64,000 bases of DNA from DASSBQ01 sp040981125 (lineage in GTDB: Bacteria > Nitrospirota > Nitrospiria > Nitrospirales > Nitrospiraceae), in contig JANRMQ010000004.1 of assembly GCA_040981125.1 (NCBI GenBank), positions 313,442 through 377,441 on the forward strand, given 5' to 3'. Shown in pieces: positions 15,865-24,299 of this stretch. The position numbers were made by a program, and so were the translations under genes. Every line of letters starts with the position of its first letter. The first letter of the stretch is position 1. A model generated the notes under the pieces. That model did not search any database, had not been told where the DNA came from, and was given only the letters and a program-made list of their open reading frames with translations.

Positions 15865-16988
15865 AGACCGCCCCATCGATCTGCATCCTGACCAGCCAGT
15901 ATTTCGATTGGGGGATTTACGGCGGATTCGGCAGCATGTCCAGAAAACTCGCGGAGAGCCTAGCGAAGGCCGGCCATCGAGTCAGCGTCATCGTGCCTGG
16001 ACGCCGGGGTCAGCGGCCGATGGAGACCATTGAAGGCGTCGAGATACGGAGCTTTTCGCCGCGAAATGTATTGGACGCGTGCCGCCTCATCCGACAATCG
16101 TCGGCCGATCTCTTCCACTCTCAAGATCCGACCATTCTGACGTATCTTGCCGAACGACTACATCCCCGGCGCACGCACTTGGTCACGAGTCGCGATCCCC
16201 GGGATCTCGCGGACTGGTGGATTGAGTTTCGCTACGCCACGCCGGCGCGCCGGCTGCTGACTCCCTTCAACTATCTGACCGAGGCCGGTCTTTTCGTCCG
16301 GCAGGCTGTTCGCAAAGCGGACGCCGTGTTCTGTCCCGCGCATTTTCTCAAGGAAAAAGTGAAGCGCCTGTACGGCCTGAAGACGCTGCCGAACTTACTC
16401 CCGAACTTGATCGATGTGCCGGCGGCGCTTCCGACGAAGAGCGATCGGCCCACGCTGACGTTCGTCGCTCGGTGGGATAAGCGAAAACGTCCCTGGTTGT
16501 TCCTCGATCTGGCCGGCATGTTCCCCGAGTATCGGTTCGTGGCGGTCGGCCAAGGAAGTGCCTCGGCTGAGATGGGTTTCGATGCGGCGCTCAGACGCCG
16601 CTATCGGGATGTGCCCAATCTGGAAATGCCGGGGCTCATCAATCGGTTTCGGGAACCGGATCGAATGCACCGGTTGCTGTCGGACACCTGGGTGTTCGTG
16701 AGCACGGCGGTGCGGGAAGGGCTGCCGCTGACGTTTCTGGAAGCAGCCGCCTACGGATGCCCCATCATCAGCAGTGTGGATCCGGATCAGTTCGCCACGA
16801 AATTCGGACAGCAAGTCCACAACGACGACTATGCCGAAGCCATTCGAACGTTGTTGGCCGAGGCGCCGTTTGAAAAGGGGCGGGCCGCCTATGAGTACGT
16901 GCGGGGCACGTATGAAACCTCCAGGGCGTTGCGTGCGCATGTGGAAGCGTACGAAAGTCATGTCCGCGGCGTAGGACGCGCAGCATGA
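15861..16988 (+). CDS. GT4-like glycosyltransferase
   Basis: The 375-residue GT-B protein begins with I-C-I-L-T-S-Q-Y-F and a G-G-F-G-S-M loop. It contains F-H-S-Q-D-P-T in the first domain, and V-S-T-A-V-R-E-G-L-P-L-T-F-L-E-A-A-A-Y-G in the second, which includes the Glu-rich nucleotide-sugar site. The ATG at 15861 is preceded by AAGGAG at 8-bp spacing and overlaps the previous stop as ATGA; the GTG at 15852 falls inside that ribosome binding site and is unlikely. Donor and acceptor are unknown. It belongs to the same polysaccharide block as its neighbours. Confidence 0.87.
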   Translation: MKTAPSICILTSQYFDWGIYGGFGSMSRKLAESLAKAGHRVSVIVPGRRGQRPMETIEGVEIRSFSPRNVLDACRLIRQSSADLFHSQDPTILTYLAERLHPRRTHLVTSRDPRDLADWWIEFRYATPARRLLTPFNYLTEAGLFVRQAVRKADAVFCPAHFLKEKVKRLYGLKTLPNLLPNLIDVPAALPTKSDRPTLTFVARWDKRKRPWLFLDLAGMFPEYRFVAVGQGSASAEMGFDAALRRRYRDVPNLEMPGLINRFREPDRMHRLLSDTWVFVSTAVREGLPLTFLEAAAYGCPIISSVDPDQFATKFGQQVHNDDYAEAIRTLLAEAPFEKGRAAYEYVRGTYETSRALRAHVEAYESHVRGVGRAA

Positions 16989-17080
16989 ATATCGTCCGGA
17001 TCGACTGAATGTTTCCATCCGCCGCCATGGCGTGCACGAACCATGTCGGTTAGCCCGTAAGGTTGACCTTGTCGCGCGGC

Positions 17081-18622
17081 ATGCTCTCCATCAAGACCGT
17101 TTCGAAGGGCATCGTGTCGGTCGGAACCTGGTCTGCCACCAAGCTCTTGGTCACCGGCCTCATCCTGCCGCTGTATTCCCGGCTGCTCGGCATCGAAGGG
17201 TACGGACAATATGCGTATTACGTAGCCTTGCTGTTGCTCGCCTCGCAGCCGGCCAACTGCGGGATGAGGCAGACTCTGACCAGATATCTCGCGGAACGGA
17301 CGGAGGATCATGCGTGGCATCGACAGATGGCCCGGTTTGCCGGGTGCGTCAATGCCGTCGCGGCGGGCCTTGTCGGGGTCATCGTTGCTTCTTGGCTGCT
17401 GTCCTCGTTGCCGTTGGAGTTCCGATCTTTCTTGTTAACGGCCGTCGTGATCGGCCTGTTGTGGTCCGAACAGCTGCTTCAGCATGCCGGAGGCATTCTG
17501 TACGGGCTGCATCGTGAAGAGCAGGCCACTCTGCCCGCTTCGCTCGGGATTGTGTTCGGCGGAGCATTCGGCGTGGGCTTGGCGGCGGCCGGCTTTGGGG
17601 TGTTAGGGGCCTTAAGTGGAATGCTGGCGGCGGGCATAATCGTGGCAGTCGTGACCATGTGTCTTGCACAGCGGGCTTTGAGCGGCTCTGGGGAACGCGA
17701 ATGTGAGAGGCCTCTTCCGCGCCGCGAATTGCTGCAATTTGGACTCTCCTCTATGGCGTATGCCGGCATCGCCATGACGCTGTATTCCATCGACGTCGTT
17801 CTGGTTCGGCACTTCGCCGGCGATCAGCAAACGGGGCTGTATGCCGCGGCTGTCCAATGGTCGGAGTTCGTGTGGTTTCTCCCGATCGCCATCGAGGGAG
17901 TCATGCTGCAAACGACGGCGCGCCTTTGGGTTCAAGGACAGGTAGACGACATCACGCAATTAGTCAGCCGATTGATGCGCTATGTCGCCCTGACCACCGC
18001 CTTCCTCTTGCTCTTCGTGCTGGTCTTCTCCGAACAGATTCTCACCTTGTACTTTGGGCCGGAATTCACGGAGGCGGCCGTGCCGCTGCAGTTGTTGGTG
18101 CCCGGCGCATTCGCCTTCTCATTGGCTCGGGTCATCAGGCCGGTGATCCAGGGGCGTGGATGGGTCATGACGTTGCTGAAAGTCGTCGTGGCGGCCACGG
18201 TCGTCAATATCGCCTTGAATGTGGTGCTGGTTCCCTCGTGGGGCGCGGCCGGAGCGTCCGTGGCGACATCGGTCTCGTTCATTGGCGTGGCCATTGCGTA
18301 CGTCCGGCTCTTGCAGGTTGAGGGAGCGCATCCCTTTCAGAGCTTTGCCGCCGGCCGATTCATCGTGCTCTGTGCGATCACTCTGGCCGTCCTTGTTCCC
18401 ATTCCATGGGCAATCAGCTCTTCGTGGATGGCGCTGATGATCGGAGGACTTCTTGCGCTCGTTCTCTATTGGACCGGCGCGTTCTGGTTGGGACTGCTTC
18501 GGGTCCGTGAACTCGAACGGATTGTGGAGAGTCTGCCGGGCCCGTTACACCGGCTTGGAATCAAGCTGATGCGTCTGTTTCAACCCATGCTCGTCCGCCT
18601 CGATGCGATCGCATTGGGTTAA
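17081..18622 (+). CDS. Wzx-like polysaccharide flippase (MOP superfamily)
   Basis: The protein is about 513 residues with roughly 12-14 hydrophobic helices and short basic loops. It opens with the typical N-terminus of O-antigen/teichoic-acid flippases: G-I-V-S-V-G-T-W-S-A-T-K-L, then L-P-L-Y-S-R-L-L-G-I-E-G-Y-G-Q-Y-A. Such proteins flip undecaprenyl-linked oligosaccharides to the periplasmic face. It sits between glycosyltransferase genes, as expected. The start is unclear: ATG 17081 lacks a ribosome binding site, and TTG 17063 would add six residues with AAGG directly adjacent. No Wzy polymerase is obvious, though the large membrane protein at 21177 is nearby. Confidence 0.87.
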   Translation: MLSIKTVSKGIVSVGTWSATKLLVTGLILPLYSRLLGIEGYGQYAYYVALLLLASQPANCGMRQTLTRYLAERTEDHAWHRQMARFAGCVNAVAAGLVGVIVASWLLSSLPLEFRSFLLTAVVIGLLWSEQLLQHAGGILYGLHREEQATLPASLGIVFGGAFGVGLAAAGFGVLGALSGMLAAGIIVAVVTMCLAQRALSGSGERECERPLPRRELLQFGLSSMAYAGIAMTLYSIDVVLVRHFAGDQQTGLYAAAVQWSEFVWFLPIAIEGVMLQTTARLWVQGQVDDITQLVSRLMRYVALTTAFLLLFVLVFSEQILTLYFGPEFTEAAVPLQLLVPGAFAFSLARVIRPVIQGRGWVMTLLKVVVAATVVNIALNVVLVPSWGAAGASVATSVSFIGVAIAYVRLLQVEGAHPFQSFAAGRFIVLCAITLAVLVPIPWAISSSWMALMIGGLLALVLYWTGAFWLGLLRVRELERIVESLPGPLHRLGIKLMRLFQPMLVRLDAIALG

Positions 18623-18640
18623 GGGAGCCGTCGTAGCTCG

Positions 18641-19552
18641 ATGGAACACGATCGTCATCTCGTCTCCGTCATCATTCCGACGATAGGCAGGAACACGCTG
18701 GTCCGCTGCAGGGCGGCTTTGGCAGAGCAAACGAGACCGGCCGACGAGATTATTACGATCACGGATCCTGATCGCCGGGGTGCGGCATGGGCACGGAACG
18801 AAGGCCTGCGCCGGGCCAAAGGTGACCTCATTGCGTTTATCGATGATGATGCGATCGCTCCTCCTGATTGGTTGGAGCGATTGGTTCGGGCTATTGACGA
18901 GCACGGCGCGGCCGCTGCGGGAGGAACATACCGGGAAACCGATCCCTTGTTGGATGCCATTCGTCGCCGGAATCCGGCGCCGCTCGTTGAGCAATTCGAC
19001 CGAGGCGGCCTCGTGGGGAACGCCGGCAATATTGTATTTGTCCGTGCGTGGCTGGATCAATGCTTCGCTGAATACGGCTACGTATTCAACCCCTGTTTCA
19101 CGGGGCCTGGTGAAGATTGGGAATTGATCTGGCGCCTGAGAAAACTCGGGGCACCGATGGTGTATGTGCCCAACCCGGTCACGCATTTACGTCGGGCCTC
19201 GCTGGGGCAACATTGCCGCCATTCTTTCCAACGCGGAATGGGCATTGCGCTCCTGTACAAGCTGTACCAGTCGGATTCCGGAGAGGTCATTGTGCAGGAC
19301 AGCTTGCTGTGGGGCCGGCAGGGTATGAAATCCAAGCCGCGATGGGGCGACGCCTTCTTGGAGACGATCATCGGGCCATTTGATTTCAAGACTTTTGCGA
19401 AGGCCCGGCACTTCTGGGCGTTTTGGATCGGAGAAAAATGTCGGGCGGTGGGATTTCTCTGGGGGATGGTCAGAAGCCGCGCGGCTGCCGGATCGACCAC
19501 CCGCGGGATTACGGGGACCGCAGGCATAAAGGGAGCAAGCGTCAAACTATGA
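18641..19552 (+). CDS. Family 2 glycosyltransferase
   Basis: The 303-residue GT-A protein starts V-S-V-I-I-P-T-I-G-R-N. It then shows A-A-W-A-R-N-E-G-L-R-R-A-K-G, the D-D-D metal motif in A-F-I-D-D-D-A-I-A-P, and G-P-G-E-D-W-E-L-I-W-R-L with the catalytic E-D-W region. No transmembrane helices follow, so it is probably a soluble or peripheral transferase adding one sugar to the growing repeat unit. It follows the flippase by 18 bp and overlaps the LarA-like gene by ATGA, so all three appear to be in one operon. Donor sugar unknown. Confidence 0.87.
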   Translation: MEHDRHLVSVIIPTIGRNTLVRCRAALAEQTRPADEIITITDPDRRGAAWARNEGLRRAKGDLIAFIDDDAIAPPDWLERLVRAIDEHGAAAAGGTYRETDPLLDAIRRRNPAPLVEQFDRGGLVGNAGNIVFVRAWLDQCFAEYGYVFNPCFTGPGEDWELIWRLRKLGAPMVYVPNPVTHLRRASLGQHCRHSFQRGMGIALLYKLYQSDSGEVIVQDSLLWGRQGMKSKPRWGDAFLETIIGPFDFKTFAKARHFWAFWIGEKCRAVGFLWGMVRSRAAAGSTTRGITGTAGIKGASVKL

Positions 19553-20883
19553 CGGCGGTGCATCTGCGCACGAAGGCCTGGTTCGGAGATGAGCCGCTTA
19601 CCATCGAGTTCCCTGACTCATGGGAGATCTATCAAGCAGGACCTCGGGATCAGCGGACTCTCACGGAAGACCGGATGCGGCAGGTGCTGGCCCGGCCGAT
19701 CGGCACGCCACGACTATCTGAACTGGCGAGAACAAGAACCAGAGCGGCGATCGTGATTTATGATCTCACAAGGCCGACCCCGGCAGCCGAGCTGTTGCCG
19801 CTGCTGATCGATGAGCTGAAACGCGGCGGGATGACGGAATCCGCCATGACCATTATTGTGGCGGGAGGCACGCATCCGCCGGAAACGGCGGAAGGGATCG
19901 CTAAGAAAGTCGGTGCGCGGACGGCTCGGAGCGTCCGGGTCATTCCGCATGATTGCCGCCGCGATCTCGTTGATCTCGGTGTATCTCCGGCCGGCTTGCC
20001 GGTCCAGATCAATCGGACACTCATGTCCTGCGATCTCAAAATCGGCGTCGGCTGCATTTATCCTCACCCGATTGCCGGATTCTCAGGCGGCGCCAAGATC
20101 ATTCTCCCGGCTGTCTGTGGAGCTGAAACGACCCGTATGATGCACGACTATCTGCGGGGCGCGCGCGGGCGCGGAGGCTCGGTTGATACGGAACTTCGGC
20201 GCGACATGGTGGCTGTCGCGAGAACGGTCGGACTCGACTTCATCGCCAATGTGGTGCTGAATCATGAACGGCGCATCGGTGCCCTGTTTGCCGGTGATGT
20301 CGTCTTGGCGCATGAGCAAGGAGTTGATGCAGCGCGAGGAATGTACGAGGCGTCTGTAGTCTCGGAAGCGGACGTCGTCGTCGCCGACATGTATCCGTTC
20401 GATACGAGCTGGCAGTTTGCCCATGACCGGGGGCTCTGGCCGTTCGACGAAGCCGGGGCGCCTACATCGCGTGTCGTGATCGCGGCTTGTCCGTTGGGCA
20501 TCGGCACGCATGATTTATTTCCGGTCGACAACCCGTTCTGGACGAGGGTTGCGCGGCGGCTGCGGCATTTCCGGTTCGCCGATCTGCGGCATCCGGGTGA
20601 CAAACTGAAAACGATGGCCAGATTGATTCGAGAGAAACAGCAACCCCTCATGGTGTTGTCCTCGGGATTGAAACAGGATGAACTGAAGCGTGTCTTTTCT
20701 CGCGCCCTGGTATTCGCGGAATGGGGGGAGTTGCGACGGACCTTGACGGCACGTCATGGCCGGGGACCGGTCAAGGTTGCGGTCTACCGTTGCGCGCCTC
20801 TGCTCATGCCGAGCGGAACGAAAGCTACCCAGGCGGTCGAAGCGAAGATGCGACTCCCAGGCCGTCTCGGTGCGCCGGCATAA
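19549..20883 (+). CDS. LarA-like nickel-pincer racemase/epimerase homologue (DUF2088)
   Basis: The 444-residue protein matches the LarA lactate racemase family in landmark order. Y-D-L-T-R-P lies at residues 71-76 and G-G-T-H-P-P holds H109. Y-P-H-P-I-A-G-F-S-G-G-A-K holds H173 and K183. In L. plantarum LarA the equivalents are H108, H174 and K184, with the Lys carrying the nickel-pincer nucleotide cofactor. Keeping all three suggests an active racemase or epimerase, but on an unknown substrate: the gene is embedded in a glycan cluster and no larB/C/E cofactor genes are in the window. A role in making an unusual hydroxy-acid or sugar substituent is possible. The start is set by the ATGA overlap with the upstream glycosyltransferase. 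Confidence 0.8.
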   Translation: MTAVHLRTKAWFGDEPLTIEFPDSWEIYQAGPRDQRTLTEDRMRQVLARPIGTPRLSELARTRTRAAIVIYDLTRPTPAAELLPLLIDELKRGGMTESAMTIIVAGGTHPPETAEGIAKKVGARTARSVRVIPHDCRRDLVDLGVSPAGLPVQINRTLMSCDLKIGVGCIYPHPIAGFSGGAKIILPAVCGAETTRMMHDYLRGARGRGGSVDTELRRDMVAVARTVGLDFIANVVLNHERRIGALFAGDVVLAHEQGVDAARGMYEASVVSEADVVVADMYPFDTSWQFAHDRGLWPFDEAGAPTSRVVIAACPLGIGTHDLFPVDNPFWTRVARRLRHFRFADLRHPGDKLKTMARLIREKQQPLMVLSSGLKQDELKRVFSRALVFAEWGELRRTLTARHGRGPVKVAVYRCAPLLMPSGTKATQAVEAKMRLPGRLGAPA

Positions 20884-21176
20884 AATAGGAAGACGACGCG
20901 AGCGGGACCTATCGCGACGCCGACCACGCGAAGCGCAGGCCGCTTCCGCCGCCCGCGAGCCCACAGGGTCTTTGACCATCAAATCGGTGCGGTCTGCATG
21001 TCGCTGTATTCACGGAGCGGGTGCCAAATACCATGCTGGATGGGTATCGAACATAGGGACGTTTCTCTGTGAGAAATGCGGTGGGAACCAAAGCAAGCGG
21101 CAATCCGAATGAATGCAGAGCCGGTACTATAAGCGATCATCCATCGCCCATTGTCACTCCCGTGGTGTGGAGCGAC

Positions 21177-22697
21177 ATGGGCATGCGCGTTCTCGTCGCG
21201 GTTGTTCTCGCCGTCGTCGTGTTCGGATCGGGAGCCATTCACCTGGAGAGCTTCCCGCCGTTCTGGTTTGATGAAGGCTGGACGACGTGCGCCGCGCGGA
21301 CATGGGTGGAGCAGGGCCATTATGGATGCCTGCTGCAAGGTGAGCCGGCCCCGCCGTTGCTTTCGGCTCACTTCCCGGTTGTTGCGTCGGTCGCCGCGAG
21401 TTTTCGTATATTCGGCGTCGGTGTCTGGCAGGCGCGATTGGTCGGGTTATTGTATACGTATGGAGCCTTCCTATTGCTGTACCATCTTGCCGATCGTCTC
21501 TATGGGCGGAAGACAGCGCTGGCTTCCTTGGCCCTTGTCATTCTGTTTCCCTTGAAATGGCAAATCCACCCGCTGGTCGTCGGCCGCCAGGTGCTGGGCG
21601 AGATGCCGATGATATTCTTTCTGCTGGCCGGCTATGCCTGTTTCCTCAACATCGAACGGCATCAAGCCTCGCTGGGCGCTGCGGTGTTCTGTTGGAGTAT
21701 CGCCTGGATGACAAAAGCGCAAGCGGCGCCGTTTCTTGGGGTCTCCTTCGGCCTGTCGCTTGCGCTGGCCGTCCGCCGGCGGGAATGGCGGATCGTGCGT
21801 TGGCTCATGATTGGGCTGGTCGGATCGTGGGCGGGGTATCACGGACTGTTGTGGGCGAAAGACCAGTTGCTGGCGGGGCATACGATTCCACATCCGCATT
21901 TGAAGGGATTGGCCGAAGCAATTGCCGTGGTCTTTGTGCCCTCGATTCGGCTGGAAACTCTTCAACTTACCCTGGTCGTGTGGCCGGAATACATGCTGGC
22001 GTTAGGATATGGGGCTCTGCGTATGTGGCGGGAGGATTCGGAAGCTCGGGTTCCATCCCTCGTTCGCACGGTTCGCATCATGCTGATCCTGCTGGCGAGC
22101 AGTTGGCTGGCCTGGTTCGCACTTCTCTGTGCCGGCGAGGCCCGCTATGCCTTGCCGGGCTTATTCATCGCGGCTCCTTGCACGGCCGCGTTCTTCGCTC
22201 ATCTCACCCGGAATTTTGATGTGCGGTATATGAAAGAGACCGTGGCGGCGCTGATCCGGAACAGACGCCTTGATCTCGATGGACGCAAGGTCCTTGTTGC
22301 CCTTGTGTTGCTAGCCGCCATGCTGTGGGTTGCGGCCCAGGAGCGGTATGCTCTTCGATCGAGAGAGGACGATCAAGACCTCATGGCAGTGACTGCATTT
22401 CTGCATGCCCATACCCCGCCGACCGCTCTTATCGAAACTTACGACAGCGAGTTGTTTCTATTGCTTCAGCGCCCCTATGTTTACGCGCCGCCTGATGTTC
22501 TGGTGGAGATCATCAGGTCTCACCAGCGTCTCGGCCCGCCTCCGCAGTATAACCCGCTCGGAGCTGATCCGGATTATATCGTGGTCGGGGATTTCGGCCG
22601 CTGGGCCGGATTCTACAAGGCGCCGGTGGAAGGAAATCGTATGCGATTGGTAAAGACGATCGGGCGGTATCAGATATACGAACCGGTGCGTTCGTAA
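21177..22697 (+). CDS. GT39/ArnT-type polyprenyl-linked glycosyltransferase (integral membrane)
   Basis: The protein is about 506 residues with ten or more hydrophobic helices. The first periplasmic loop holds F-P-P-F-W-F-D-E-G-W-T, where the D-E pair matches the catalytic acidic motif of GT-C enzymes such as ArnT and protein mannosyltransferases. A C-terminal soluble domain follows from about residue 410. These enzymes take a sugar from a polyprenyl phosphate donor and add it to a lipid or protein on the periplasmic side. The polyprenyl-phosphate glycosyltransferase at 13580 could supply that donor. A GTG at 21069 would add 36 non-conserved residues; ATG 21177 or 21183 gives a normal signal-anchor start. 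Confidence 0.8.
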   Translation: MGMRVLVAVVLAVVVFGSGAIHLESFPPFWFDEGWTTCAARTWVEQGHYGCLLQGEPAPPLLSAHFPVVASVAASFRIFGVGVWQARLVGLLYTYGAFLLLYHLADRLYGRKTALASLALVILFPLKWQIHPLVVGRQVLGEMPMIFFLLAGYACFLNIERHQASLGAAVFCWSIAWMTKAQAAPFLGVSFGLSLALAVRRREWRIVRWLMIGLVGSWAGYHGLLWAKDQLLAGHTIPHPHLKGLAEAIAVVFVPSIRLETLQLTLVVWPEYMLALGYGALRMWREDSEARVPSLVRTVRIMLILLASSWLAWFALLCAGEARYALPGLFIAAPCTAAFFAHLTRNFDVRYMKETVAALIRNRRLDLDGRKVLVALVLLAAMLWVAAQERYALRSREDDQDLMAVTAFLHAHTPPTALIETYDSELFLLLQRPYVYAPPDVLVEIIRSHQRLGPPPQYNPLGADPDYIVVGDFGRWAGFYKAPVEGNRMRLVKTIGRYQIYEPVRS

Positions 22698-22971
22698 GAT
22701 CCGTTGGATCCACGAGTGCTGAAGCAGTTTTCTCGGCGTGCGTCCGCCGGCTTGCAGAAAGGATTGACGAAGTGTCAGCGCAGGCGCACAAACCTGATTC
22801 GTCAGCCGCCATTCACGTTTGCTGTATGTTTATTCTCTCCCACGTTTGAGGGGAATTACAGCGCAAACATCTCAAGACTGTGAGAACTGTTGGGAGAGTC
22901 CCAGGGACGAGACGTCCAAGCGGCTTTACGAGGCGCTCGCTGTCGCGGACCTTTGCGCAGACGAATTCTTT
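22698..22971. other. Gene-free interval between convergent genes
   Basis: No reading frame here has a recognisable protein. Apart from the hairpin that follows, I see nothing definite. It separates the end of the rightward glycan block from a leftward gene. Confidence 0.5.
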
Positions 22972-23010
22972 CAGTGGCGGATGTTTGCGGAAGGCTGACA
23001 TCCGCCATTG
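22972..23010 (-). terminator. Hairpin directly after the glycosidase-like gene
   Basis: Arms of 13 nt (core TGGCGGATGT / ACATCCGCCA, one mismatch) flank a 13-nt loop and abut the stop codon of the leftward gene at 23011. There is no T-tract, so intrinsic termination is uncertain; it could protect the 3' end of the mRNA. Confidence 0.45.
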
Positions 23011-23991
23011 TCATGCGCCGGCGAGACTGCGGATACGTGAGACGGCAGCCCGAAATGTTCGCGCGAAGTTTGCATCGGCGAACATGCTTGCGCCGTCGAA
23101 GACCTGAAGCCCCCAGCTTGGCCGCGCCGCCGCGGCCGTCTCGGACAGACTGCCAGGTCCATCCTGAGCATCGAGGATGAGCTGCAGTTTGCGATGCTGT
23201 GGAACAAATGCCGGCGTATATTCGAGAAAACGGCGACCCCACGTGATGGGGCGACCACTTTTCGTGCCATAGATCAACGGGGTAAATATGTCGATTGCGT
23301 CGGCAAGCAGCGCATAGTCCTGCGCGAAAATACGCGTCAGCGCGCCGCCGAACTCCTCAGGCATCCACGGGCACATATAGGCGCCGACCACACAATTCGG
23401 TAGCTCGACACGGATGATCTCCGCGTAGCGGCCGGCAAAGTGCGCGACTTGCCCGCACTTGTGCCGAGTCCAGGCGTCGGCGTGGCTGGTCAGGATCTCG
23501 GCCGGTGTGTTGGCATCGACGCCGGTTTGTTCGCAGAACGTCGCGATACAGGCGGTGCAGAAACAGCTCTGCTGCAGATCGGGGTCAGGGGTCTCAAACC
23601 AGCCTGCATAGGTTAAATAGTCAAGCCAAATGCCGGTGGGTTTGTAGTCTCGTACACCCGTGCGCAGGTCCGTCTCGATCTGCTCACGAAAATCCTGCTG
23701 TGAGAGGCAGACGCCTTGGACCAGCCGGCCATAGCGGATCGGCTTGCCGTCGATGCCGATCGGGATCAGCTCCGGGTGGCGGTCGAAATCTGCGCGGAAG
23801 GTTTTGAACTCAACGCAAGCGGCCAGCCTATGCCGCGCGCATATCTCAAAAGCGCCGGCGTCGAACATGTGAAACCAGCAAGCGTTTGCGTCGTACATAG
23901 CCAGCGTATCGGCGTGAATCAGAGCGCGTTTGCCGTACGGTCCAAAGAGCAGCGGCATGTCTGGACGGGTGTTCATGGAAGGCGATGTCAT
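23011..23991 (-). CDS. Putative glycoside-hydrolase-fold (TIM barrel) protein of unknown specificity
   Basis: The 326-residue protein shows features of hypothetical glycosyl hydrolase families. T-G-I-W-L-D-Y-L-T-Y-A-G at about residues 117-128 looks like a barrel strand ending in a catalytic-type Asp. A Cys-rich piece, C-F-C-T-A-C-I-A-T-F-C, follows within 25 residues, as seen in uncharacterised barrel hydrolases with a C-x-C-x2-C pattern. Further strands (V-V-G-A-Y-M-C-P-W, I-D-I-F-T-P-L-I-Y) fit the fold. There is no signal peptide, so it is probably cytoplasmic. It stands alone on the minus strand between the glycan block and cstA. Function unknown; the fold call is moderate. Confidence 0.65.
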   Translation of the reverse strand: MTSPSMNTRPDMPLLFGPYGKRALIHADTLAMYDANACWFHMFDAGAFEICARHRLAACVEFKTFRADFDRHPELIPIGIDGKPIRYGRLVQGVCLSQQDFREQIETDLRTGVRDYKPTGIWLDYLTYAGWFETPDPDLQQSCFCTACIATFCEQTGVDANTPAEILTSHADAWTRHKCGQVAHFAGRYAEIIRVELPNCVVGAYMCPWMPEEFGGALTRIFAQDYALLADAIDIFTPLIYGTKSGRPITWGRRFLEYTPAFVPQHRKLQLILDAQDGPGSLSETAAAARPSWGLQVFDGASMFADANFARTFRAAVSRIRSLAGA

Positions 23992-24299
23992 TTGGATCCG
24001 GCGTGATCGAACCGCGCCCAGTGTATCACACCGTCATAGCGCCGGAAGCGGCATCATCCGATGGTTGCCCTACTCAGGAATCACGTCTCGCAGCGGGCGT
24101 CGGTGATCGCATTGACTCTGATCGACCTTCCTTCGCGGGAAAGTCGAGGACGGATTGCCGATCATGACCTTGGCCCCGCCATGATCGACGACACAGGCGC
24201 ATAACCTAATGTCCGATGGTCATCAGTTATCATGCCACCTCGAGTTCGCCGACAGCGCACGACCCAAATTTGCGTCCGCCCGTTCGTCTTTATGATAGG
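23992..24299. other. Gene-free interval between divergent genes
   Basis: About 308 bp separate the leftward glycosidase-like gene from cstA. No convincing short gene or RNA is seen. A weak promoter-like pair (TTGCGT, then TATGAT at 15-16 bp) lies just before cstA. Confidence 0.4.
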
